DNA of 15,168 nucleotides. Origin: JBCBWG01 sp036804185 (GTDB lineage: Bacteria; Pseudomonadota; Alphaproteobacteria; Rhizobiales; Hyphomicrobiaceae). Made by a program: the position numbers and the translations under genes. The notes under the pieces are model-generated. The model made no database searches, was not told where the DNA came from, and saw only the letters and a list, made by a program, of their open reading frames with translations. The stretch spans positions 1 to 15,168 of the forward strand of contig JBHJOC010000078.1 in assembly GCA_050330095.1 (NCBI GenBank), given 5' to 3'. Positions 8,611 to 15,168 of the stretch are shown here, one piece after another; positions within the stretch are counted from its first letter, which is position 1, and every line of letters starts with the position of its first letter.

Positions 8611-9582
8611 TCAACCTTTCCTCATCGCTGGTTCCGAGTCGCTTCCGCCATCTCCGGGGCGGCGACGCACATAGCTCCATAGACGCCCATCAATGATCGC
8701 AAGCCCAAGACCGATCAGGGCCATACCAGCGAAATGCTGGGGCAGCATGATCTCACCGAGGACAAAAATCCCGAGAAGTATTGCATTCACTGGGATCAGG
8801 AAGGTGACGAGCAATAGATTTGTGGCACCTGCAGTCGCAAGTATGCGAAAATAGAGAACATATGCAAGCGCCGTTGAAACAGCCGCAACACATACGAGCG
8901 CGACGATTGCCGTGGTGCTCGGCGGGTCAAGTGTCCATGGCCTGTCGACAATCAAGACTACAGGTACGAGGATTATGCTCGACGCCGTGACTTGGCCAGT
9001 TGCCGTCACCATTGGAGAAAGACCCATGCTGCGGAACCGCCGCCCAAAAATCCCGGCCAGCGCGTAGGAGAGTGCCGCGGCAAGGCACACGATCTGAGCC
9101 ACCACCGCGACTCCAGAATTGCCCAAGGCGTCGATGCCGATCATGACAGCGACGCCCATCATTCCGACCAAGACGCCGACGAACTTTCTCACTGACATAC
9201 GTTCATCTCTTGTGAGAAAGTGGGCAAATATAACGGTAAAGAGCGGCGTCGATGCGTTGAGAATAGAAGCAAGTCCAGAGGCGATATGTTGTTGGCCCCA
9301 TACGATCAATGAAAACGGAATAACATTGTTTAATAGACCTATTCCAAGGAATGCAGACCACGCGGCCATGTCGCTTGGAAGATACTCCGAACGCCACCGC
9401 ATGATAGTGATCAAAATGATCGCCGCAAGAACCACGCGCGAGACAACGACCGTAAATACCGGCAATTCGCGAACCGCCAACGCGTTGAAGAAGAATGTGC
9501 CTCCCCAAACGAAGGCAAGGGCTATCAGCATCACCCACTCATTCAGTGTCATGGGACGGTCTACGGAGCGCGGTGGCAGCAA
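8611..9582 (-). CDS. EamA-family (DMT superfamily) transporter
   Basis: A 323-residue, very hydrophobic protein with about ten membrane helices in two EamA repeats. The first repeat begins EWVMLIALAFVWGGTFFF and includes ILNASTPLFTVIFAHFLTRDE; the second includes FLIPVNAILLGIFVLGE. These are standard family features. The TTG at 9582 is backed by GGGAGA six bases upstream (plus positions 9589-9594); the ATG at 9552, giving MTLNEW, has a poorer site but is closer to a usual family start. Members export amino acids or other small metabolites; the substrate here is unknown. The gene has notably AT-rich stretches (for example 9301-9360, 21 of 60 G or C), unlike its neighbours, suggesting transfer. 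It runs convergent to guaA and divergent from mcd. Confidence 0.92.
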   Translation of the reverse strand: MLPPRSVDRPMTLNEWVMLIALAFVWGGTFFFNALAVRELPVFTVVVSRVVLAAIILITIMRWRSEYLPSDMAAWSAFLGIGLLNNVIPFSLIVWGQQHIASGLASILNASTPLFTVIFAHFLTRDERMSVRKFVGVLVGMMGVAVMIGIDALGNSGVAVVAQIVCLAAALSYALAGIFGRRFRSMGLSPMVTATGQVTASSIILVPVVLIVDRPWTLDPPSTTAIVALVCVAAVSTALAYVLYFRILATAGATNLLLVTFLIPVNAILLGIFVLGEIMLPQHFAGMALIGLGLAIIDGRLWSYVRRRPGDGGSDSEPAMRKG

Positions 9583-9998
9583 GTGGCTTCTCCCGGATCA
9601 ACAAAATCGGGCCTCCGGGTAACTGGCACGCTCAAGGCAATGTGCGCGACCCGATTCCTGCGCAGGGCGTGACGGAAGCGATTGAGCCTGAAGCCAACGT
9701 GCATGGCGCTGTGGTGCGGGCCCCGCAGGACTTGCGACCTGCCCATGCCCCTGGTCAATGTCGCTGCTCGCCGTCGAAGGGGGCGTGGATATGCTGGTCG
9801 CCACCGTCGAGCTCGCGTGCGACGATCGTCATGCCGTCCAGCCGATATTTCGCAGCGCAACAAAACCTGCTAACGCATCCGACCGTATGTGGAACACCCT
9901 TCGCGATCCAACCCAGGTCACACTTGCTTCTGCGCCTTCTGCGCCGTCATTTGCACACCCACTGACTACGTTCTTGCCGACCGAGACAGGAGAAGCCG
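9583..9998. other. Intergenic region without a convincing gene
   Basis: This 416-base gap lies between the divergent EamA and mcd genes. Short overlapping frames exist on both strands, but none has a recognised domain or a good start. It returns to high GC, unlike the EamA gene beside it. A decayed gene is possible; I could not identify one. The promoters of both flanking genes should be here. Confidence 0.5.
9988..9993 (+). promoter_or_regulatory. Strong ribosome binding site of mcd
   Basis: AGGAGA with five bases before the ATG at 9999; it fixes the mcd start. Confidence 0.8.
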
Positions 9999-11678
9999 AT
10001 GTCCGTCAGCTACGCCAGCACCCCAACGTCCCTGCTCGATGCGACGAGCGCGAGCGTATTTGAAGCCACCGCTGCCGTCGTCGCTGAAGGTGACCGGATC
10101 GTCGATCTGGCACGGCGTGAAGTGGAACGGCGCCGCGATGCGGCGGGCGGACTTGATCCGATCCAAGCCGATGCACACGGCCTGTCCTGGCTCGCGACGT
10201 ACCTCGAAGCGCTGCGCCAGATGCACGTCTGGGCCACGCGGCTCGACAGCGAGGGCAGGTTTGGCCGCTTCGAGCGGCTGTTGCTCGTGGCAGCATTCGG
10301 CGAGTATGGCGCCCAGATCACGGGCGGCATCGCGATGAGCCAGGGCGAGACCGTCCGCATCGCAGCGCTTGGCGTCCCCATGGGGGCTCAGGTCAGGTTC
10401 GCCGAAGCCGCCGCCGATCTGATCGCTGAGGGGACAGGCGAGCCCGTCAAAGCAGAACTCGGACGGCTGATCCAAGAGTCGAAAGGCGCGACGACGTTCG
10501 GCGACACAGGCCTCGACGAGGTGCACGCCGCGATGCGCGACGAAATGCGCCGGTTCTGCGAGGCGGAAGTTCTGCCGCACGCCCATGAGTGGCATCTCGC
10601 CAACGCCTACATTCCGATGGAGACGATCGAGCGTTTGGCTGAACTTGGTGTATTCGGCGTCTCGATGCCGGAGGAATTCGGCGGCATGGGTCTTGGCAAG
10701 GAGGCGATGTGCGTTGTCTCCGAGGAGTTGTCGCGCGGCTATATCGGCGTCGGCTCGCTCGGGACACGGTCGGAAATCGCTGGCGAGCTTATCCTCGCGA
10801 ATGGAACGCCTGAGCAGAAGCAGAAGTATCTTCCGGCGATCGTGTCCGGGGAAATCCTGCCGACGGCCGTATTTACGGAACCGAATACCGGCTCGGACCT
10901 AGCCTCACTCAAAACGCGAGCCGAGCGCCACGGCGACGTGTTCAAGCTGTTCGGACAGAAGACCTGGATCACGCATCCGGTCCGCGCCGACCTGATGACG
11001 GTGCTTGCCCGAACCAACCCGGATCAGCCGGGCTACAAGGGCCTTTCCATGCTGCTTGTCGAAAAACCGCGCGGGACCGATGAAACTCCATTCCCGGCCG
11101 AGGGCATGTCGGGCGGCGAAATCGAGGTGCTCGGCTATCGCGGCATGAAGGAATACGACATCTCGTTCGATGGATACGAGGTGCCGGGCGATGCACTGCT
11201 CGGCGGCCACGAGGGTGAGGGTTTCAAGCAGTTGATGGCAACGTTCGAACCGGCGCGGATCCAAACGGCGGCGCGTGCGGTGGGCGTTGCACAGTCGGCG
11301 ATGGATCTTGCCCTCGCCTACGCGCTCGATCGCGTGCAGTTCGGCCAGCCGATCTACAAGTTTCCCCGCGTGCGCAATAAGATCGTGATGATGGCCGTCG
11401 AAACTATGATCGCGCGCCAACTGACGTATTTTGCAGCACGCGAGAAGGACGAGGGTCGGCGCTGCGATCTCGAAGCCGGCATGGCTAAACTCCTCGGTGC
11501 GCGCGTGGCCTGGGCTGCAGCGGACAACGCGCTGCAGGTCCATGGTGGCAACGGCTTCGCACTCGAGTACCCGATCAGCCGCGTGCTCTGCGATGCGCGC
11601 ATCCTCAACATTTTCGAAGGTGCGGCCGAAATCCAGGCCCATGTCATCGCCCGGCGCCTGCTCGAGAAGCGGAACTGA
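9999..11678 (+). CDS. mcd: Methylsuccinyl-CoA dehydrogenase (acyl-CoA dehydrogenase family)
   Basis: A 559-residue flavoprotein, longer than the usual 380-400 residues of acyl-CoA dehydrogenases because of an N-terminal extension of about 150 residues. This extension, with GLSWLATYLEALRQMHVWATRL and GEYGAQITGGIAMSQGE, is characteristic of methylsuccinyl-CoA dehydrogenase, which oxidises (2S)-methylsuccinyl-CoA to mesaconyl-CoA in the ethylmalonyl-CoA pathway of acetyl-CoA assimilation. The catalytic core follows: FTEPNTGSDLASL for substrate and FAD contact, the Q-F-G region near YALDRVQFGQPIY, and the catalytic-base Glu540 in NIFEGAAEIQ. No other pathway gene (ccr, ecm, mch) is visible nearby. 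The subfamily rests on recalled resemblance; a general acyl-CoA dehydrogenase is the alternative. Confidence 0.88.
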   Translation: MSVSYASTPTSLLDATSASVFEATAAVVAEGDRIVDLARREVERRRDAAGGLDPIQADAHGLSWLATYLEALRQMHVWATRLDSEGRFGRFERLLLVAAFGEYGAQITGGIAMSQGETVRIAALGVPMGAQVRFAEAAADLIAEGTGEPVKAELGRLIQESKGATTFGDTGLDEVHAAMRDEMRRFCEAEVLPHAHEWHLANAYIPMETIERLAELGVFGVSMPEEFGGMGLGKEAMCVVSEELSRGYIGVGSLGTRSEIAGELILANGTPEQKQKYLPAIVSGEILPTAVFTEPNTGSDLASLKTRAERHGDVFKLFGQKTWITHPVRADLMTVLARTNPDQPGYKGLSMLLVEKPRGTDETPFPAEGMSGGEIEVLGYRGMKEYDISFDGYEVPGDALLGGHEGEGFKQLMATFEPARIQTAARAVGVAQSAMDLALAYALDRVQFGQPIYKFPRVRNKIVMMAVETMIARQLTYFAAREKDEGRRCDLEAGMAKLLGARVAWAAADNALQVHGGNGFALEYPISRVLCDARILNIFEGAAEIQAHVIARRLLEKRN

Positions 11679-11697
11679 CAAAGAGCGGACCAACCGT

Positions 11698-11714
11698 CGC
11701 TCAGGCCTTGAGCG
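11698..11714. terminator. Small hairpin at the convergent mcd / permease junction
   Basis: CGCTCA-GGCCT-TGAGCG forms a perfect 6-bp stem with a five-base loop 20 bases after the mcd stop, overlapping the last codons of the minus-strand permease gene. There is no T-run; a role as mcd terminator is only suggested by position. Confidence 0.25.
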
Positions 11715-13209
11715 CTCGAGCGACGGCAAGGACCGACATTGCCAGCAGGACGAAGACCAGGGCCGCCCAATGTTGGGCAGCCCCGAGGGCTGCAGCGCCA
11801 GCCCATGAAATCGACGAGAATGCCTCGGCGAACGTTGCGACACGGGACGCAGTTTGCCGGCGGCGGAACGCGCTGCGCCTCGCTTGCGTACGAAACCAAA
11901 GTTGTATCGCAACTGCTGAGACGGCCGACACCAGCACAGCAACGGCAGTCACCGCTCCGACCCAGGCATCGGCAAGTGTCAGGCCCACCAGGAACGGGGC
12001 GACCACCGCCAATACGATAGTGAGCACAGACCGCACCTTGGCGATGGTCACGGCCCGAGGCAGGATCGGCGCTGTCGCAACGAGATCAGGGGCGTCCTCG
12101 CCCGATATTGCAAGCCACGCGAGACCGCCCGCAAGCTGGCCGACTGCCATCACCAGCACGGGGGCCAAGACCACCAATGCGCCCGTGCTCTCGCCATAGC
12201 TCTGCCAAAGGAGTAGAGCCGGCGGCACGAGGTAGAGCACCTGCATGAGGGTTTGCGAGACCAGCCAAGGGTCGCGGGCGATGAGCCGCCATTCTTTGGC
12301 GCCCAAGGCTGCGTCCGGGTGGCCTGCATCGATCGTTCCTGTCCGTCCTCTGGCCTCGTCGTGTTCGGAGATGCTTGCCGCCCTGGTTGCAACATCCGCG
12401 AAGCGTGGCGCAACGAAGGCAACGGCCATTGCAAGCACTGCGAGCGATGCTGCAACCAGCGCCACGAGCGCGGCCGGATCACCGAGCGCGGCGCGCGCAG
12501 GAAGCCAGACCACGCTGCAAGGCGCGGGCGCACTTGTGATCAGAACTGACGACGTCAACATAGAGAACCGAGACAACTCGCCGAACGACAGGATCGCTGC
12601 GATCTGCAGACCGATGAGAAATGCCGCGCCGACCATGGCAGCGACGACCTGCGCGATCAGTCGCGTGCGACGTGCACCAACCACTCTGAACAGACCGACT
12701 GTCACGACCATCGCCAGACTTGTCGACAGCGCGGCGAGCGCAAAGATGGTTGGGATGACTGCAAACCAACGCGGCCCGTCGATCACGGCGGCGACGAGCG
12801 CGAACGGAGCTGCAAGCCCAAGCGCCATCAACGCGCTCGAAAGAACAATTGCGAGCACACGCACTGCAAACAAAGTTGCCGCATTCGCTGGCGACGACAG
12901 GATGAGATCGAGATCGGCCCGGGCGTAGAAGACCCGGGTGACCGATTCAATTGATTGCGCGAGCATCAGCGACGCGCTGAGCCCCAACAGCCCCGTAAAG
13001 AGCACGAGCGTTGCAGGCGTCGTGGTCACTCCGGTGCGCAGAGGAGCGGCGACGAGCACATAGGCCATCGCGAGCAAGCCGGCAAGGAACAGAGCTCCCA
13101 CGGCCAGCGCGAGCGCCTCTCGACTGCGCTTTCCAGCAGTCATCAGCGAGAGCCATTCGCGCCAGGCGAGCCGCAACTCATGACGCGCGAAAGCTGCCGC
13201 CGTCGTCAT
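11701..13209 (-). CDS. ABC transporter permease (ABC-2-like)
   Basis: A 502-residue membrane protein, rich in Ala, Val and Leu, with about ten to twelve hydrophobic segments (for example LALAVGALFLAGLLAMAYVL and FAVRVLAIVLSSALMALG). The middle, roughly residues 285-310, is a hydrophilic loop. It has no ATPase motif. Its ATG overlaps the stop of the ATPase gene in an ATGA arrangement, so the pair is translationally coupled and should form one transporter. The substrate is unknown. It ends 22 bases from the convergent mcd stop. Confidence 0.85.
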   Translation of the reverse strand: MTTAAAFARHELRLAWREWLSLMTAGKRSREALALAVGALFLAGLLAMAYVLVAAPLRTGVTTTPATLVLFTGLLGLSASLMLAQSIESVTRVFYARADLDLILSSPANAATLFAVRVLAIVLSSALMALGLAAPFALVAAVIDGPRWFAVIPTIFALAALSTSLAMVVTVGLFRVVGARRTRLIAQVVAAMVGAAFLIGLQIAAILSFGELSRFSMLTSSVLITSAPAPCSVVWLPARAALGDPAALVALVAASLAVLAMAVAFVAPRFADVATRAASISEHDEARGRTGTIDAGHPDAALGAKEWRLIARDPWLVSQTLMQVLYLVPPALLLWQSYGESTGALVVLAPVLVMAVGQLAGGLAWLAISGEDAPDLVATAPILPRAVTIAKVRSVLTIVLAVVAPFLVGLTLADAWVGAVTAVAVLVSAVSAVAIQLWFRTQARRSAFRRRQTASRVATFAEAFSSISWAGAAALGAAQHWAALVFVLLAMSVLAVARALKA

Positions 13210-13988
13210 GCCGCGACCGCTGCAGCACCTATGGCACCGCTTGCGGGTTCCAATCCGTTGTCAGCAACGATCTCGAGGAACAGATCTTCGAGGCTCGCCC
13301 CCGCATCACCACGGCGGCGCCGCAGATCGTCGAGTGTTCCCTCGGCGACGAGACGGCCAGCCGCGATCACGCCGATGCGGTCAGCCAAGCGCTCAGCGAC
13401 ATCGAGAATGTGGGTCGTCATGATGACGGTCACGCCGCGTTTGACGCGATCACGAAGCACGGCTTTGACACGCCGTGCGGATCCCGCATCGAGGCCCGTC
13501 AGCGGCTCGTCGAGGATGATCAGCCGCGGCTCGTGGATCAGTGCGCCGGCGAGTGCCACCTTCTGCCGCATGCCTTTGGACAGGCCCTGGCAGCGTTGAT
13601 CTGAGACGGGTTCGAGCCCAAGCTCTCCCATCAGCTCAACCGCGCGCCTGCGGGCCAGATCACGGTCGACGGACCATAGGCCTGCGACGAACCCCAAATA
13701 CTCCCGCGGCGTGAGCTTGTCGTAGACGAGCGGCTCGTCGGGCACCCAGGCCACCACCCGCTTAGCGTCAATCGGGTCGTTTAGAACATCGAAGCCGCAG
13801 ACGCGGATCGAACCGGCGTCGGGCCGCATCAGGCCCGCGACCATGCGCAATGTCGTTGTCTTTCCAGCACCGTTCGGGCCCAGCAGGCCATAGATCTGAC
13901 CCTGCGCGATTGAAAGCGTCAGGCCGTCGACCGCCGGTCTTGTGAAAACCTTCGACAGCTTCTGGATTTCGAGCGCTGGTTGCGACAC
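13206..13988 (-). CDS. ABC transporter ATP-binding protein
   Basis: A 260-residue ATPase starting at the GTG at 13988, with GGGGA nine bases upstream (plus 13998-14002). The frame stays open further upstream, but that part overlaps mutM and lacks ATPase character, so it is excluded. Motifs are intact: Walker A GPNGAGKTT (37-45), signature LSKGMRQKVALA, Walker B RLIILDEPLTGLD and switch His in MTTHIL. The Q-loop reads WVPDEP, with Asp for Gln, a variant I recall in ABC-2-type ATPases. It powers the permease encoded next, and the pair is divergent from mutM. Type and cargo cannot be set from sequence; export is likely from the family. Confidence 0.95.
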   Translation of the reverse strand: MSQPALEIQKLSKVFTRPAVDGLTLSIAQGQIYGLLGPNGAGKTTTLRMVAGLMRPDAGSIRVCGFDVLNDPIDAKRVVAWVPDEPLVYDKLTPREYLGFVAGLWSVDRDLARRRAVELMGELGLEPVSDQRCQGLSKGMRQKVALAGALIHEPRLIILDEPLTGLDAGSARRVKAVLRDRVKRGVTVIMTTHILDVAERLADRIGVIAAGRLVAEGTLDDLRRRRGDAGASLEDLFLEIVADNGLEPASGAIGAAAVAA

Positions 13989-14153
13989 GGTGCAGGGTCC
14001 CCACTGAAGCCAAGCCGCCGCGAACCACCAGTTCCCGCGCCGACCGCACCCAGAGATGTCTAAAGGGGCGCGATTGACGGCTCGCAAATGCGGTAGTGTG
14101 GATTTGGCTTGAACTTTATCGAAACGCGTCGGCGCCAATGCGAGGTTTGAGAT
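13989..14153. promoter_or_regulatory. Divergent promoter region between the ABC ATPase gene and mutM
   Basis: A 165-base space between divergent starts must carry both promoters. TTGACG at 14074-14079 could be a -35 for mutM, but the sequence about 17 bases on (TGTGGA, 14097-14102) is a poor -10. No operator-like palindrome stands out. Confidence 0.35.
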
Positions 14154-15035
14154 TTGCCAGAACTGCCGGAGGTCGAAACGGTGTGCCGCGGCCTCGCCAA
14201 GGTGATGGAAGGCCATCGGCTCTTGGCTGTTGAGCAGCGTCGTGCCGACCTGCGGTTTCCGTTTCCTGATCGGTTCGCCGAACGTTTGACAGGGCGCCGG
14301 ATCATCCAGCTTCGGCGCCGCGCGAAGTTCATCATCGCAGAGACCGACGGGCCGGACTGCCTGATGCTGCACCTTGGCATGAGTGGGCGCTTCACCATCC
14401 AGACCGAAGCCGCCGCCCACGTTCCGGGCCAATTTGTCCATGACGTCGGTGGCATATCAGCCCACGACCACGTTGCCTTTGATCTCACAGGCGGTTGTCG
14501 CGTCGTGTACAACGATCCTCGCAGGTTCGGATACATGGACCTCGTGCCGCTCGCATCCATCGAAACAAGCAAGCACTTCGCGCATCTCGGGCCAGAGCCG
14601 CTCGGGCCGGGGTTCGATGCAGCGCACATCGCGGCAACGGCGGCGTGCCGGCGGCAAGACCTGAAGGCGTTTCTGCTCGACCAGCGCAACGTCGCAGGCC
14701 TCGGCAACATTTACGTCTGCGAAGCGCTGTTCAGGGCTGGCCTATCACCCCGCAGGCAGGCTGCGACACTTGCTGATCGCAACGGCCGGCCGACCTTGCG
14801 ATGCGCGCGCCTCGTCGCCGCGATCCGTTCCGTGCTCGATGAGGCGATTGCGGCCGGCGGCTCATCTTTGCGCGACTACGCGCGCGCCGACGGTTCACTT
14901 GGCTACTTCCAGCACGCCTTCGCGGTCTACGATCGGGCGGGCGCGCCGTGCTCCACGCCCGGCTGCACCGGCATCGTCAGACGCATTGTGCAATCGGCGC
15001 GCAGCACGTTCCACTGCCCCCGTTGCCAGCGGTGA
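14154..15035 (+). CDS. mutM: Formamidopyrimidine-DNA glycosylase (Fpg/MutM)
   Basis: A 293-residue bifunctional DNA glycosylase/AP lyase that removes 8-oxoguanine and formamidopyrimidines in base-excision repair. The TTG at 14154 is the start, with GAGG eight bases upstream, because it gives the essential N-terminus PELPEVETV: after Met removal Pro2 is the catalytic nucleophile and Glu3 the next catalytic residue. Lys58 in RRAKFIIAE is the conserved DNA-contacting Lys. RNVAGLGNIYVCEALF, the helix-two-turn-helix region, is typical. The C-terminal zinc finger has C-x4-C and C-x2-C pairs (CSTPGC, then STFHCPRC), including the conserved Arg before Ser-Thr-Phe. All key residues are intact. Confidence 0.98.
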   Translation: MPELPEVETVCRGLAKVMEGHRLLAVEQRRADLRFPFPDRFAERLTGRRIIQLRRRAKFIIAETDGPDCLMLHLGMSGRFTIQTEAAAHVPGQFVHDVGGISAHDHVAFDLTGGCRVVYNDPRRFGYMDLVPLASIETSKHFAHLGPEPLGPGFDAAHIAATAACRRQDLKAFLLDQRNVAGLGNIYVCEALFRAGLSPRRQAATLADRNGRPTLRCARLVAAIRSVLDEAIAAGGSSLRDYARADGSLGYFQHAFAVYDRAGAPCSTPGCTGIVRRIVQSARSTFHCPRCQR

Positions 15036-15103
15036 GAGTGGATCGGCGTCGCGGCCGGCACCCGGCGGTTTCGCGCAGCAGCCCGCCATGATAGTTTTCC
15101 GCC

Positions 15104-15168
15104 ATGACCGCGCTCACCAAGACACAACGTCCGGCGACCTATGCCGACATCGAGGCTCTGCCGGCAAA
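15104..15168 (+). CDS. Start of a gene cut by the window end, possibly Uma2 family
   Basis: An ATG at 15104 opens a frame that runs to the window edge, 21 full codons, after a 68-base gap from mutM. The visible start, MTALTKTQRPATYADIEALPA, resembles how Uma2-family (DUF820) putative restriction-endonuclease-like proteins begin. With so few residues the family call is weak. Confidence 0.45.
   Translation, partial: MTALTKTQRPATYADIEALPA

Noticed and set aside
13989..14441. Upstream extension of the ABC ATPase frame to 14441
   Set aside because: It overlaps mutM on the opposite strand and lacks domain character; the GTG at 13988 has a ribosome binding site and gives a normal-length ATPase.

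Overview
The window looks like chromosomal DNA from a high-GC alphaproteobacterium, most likely Hyphomicrobiales (Rhizobiales) or a close relative. The reasons are the general GC richness, GTG/TTG starts, start-stop overlaps, a methylsuccinyl-CoA dehydrogenase of the ethylmalonyl-CoA pathway, and gene families typical of that group. This placement is inferred from protein character; no database was searched.

Region 1 (1-5758) is the most unusual part. It holds a large ABC-exporter-like protein whose ATP-binding motifs are almost all degenerate. A stand-alone cyclic-nucleotide-binding protein starts inside its stop codon. After a hairpin-rich 405-base gap comes a membrane protein joining a cytochrome-b-like helical domain, a [2Fe-2S] ferredoxin domain and a class III nucleotidyl cyclase domain. 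Both metal-binding Asp residues of the cyclase are present, but its usual Lys, Asn and Arg are not. The sensor's phosphate-binding cassette looks intact. Together these suggest a membrane, possibly redox-linked, cNMP signalling module built around a transporter that may not hydrolyse ATP in the normal way. Long hairpins of similar design lie at the window edge (4-55) and in the gap before the cyclase (3784-3856).

Region 2 (5755-8459) has a Gfo/Idh/MocA-family oxidoreductase whose start overlaps the cyclase stop, then guaA (GMP synthase). Region 3 (8460-9998) holds a convergent EamA-family exporter gene with AT-richer stretches than its neighbours, next to the guaA 3' end (a known integration hotspot), and 416 bases with no convincing gene. 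Region 4 (9999-11678) is mcd, a central-metabolism gene without pathway partners in view.

Region 5 (11701-13988, minus strand) is a two-gene ABC transporter, ATPase then ABC-2-like permease, joined by an ATGA overlap. Divergent to it is mutM/fpg (14154-15035), a base-excision repair glycosylase with a TTG start. The window ends inside the first codons of another gene, possibly a Uma2-family protein.
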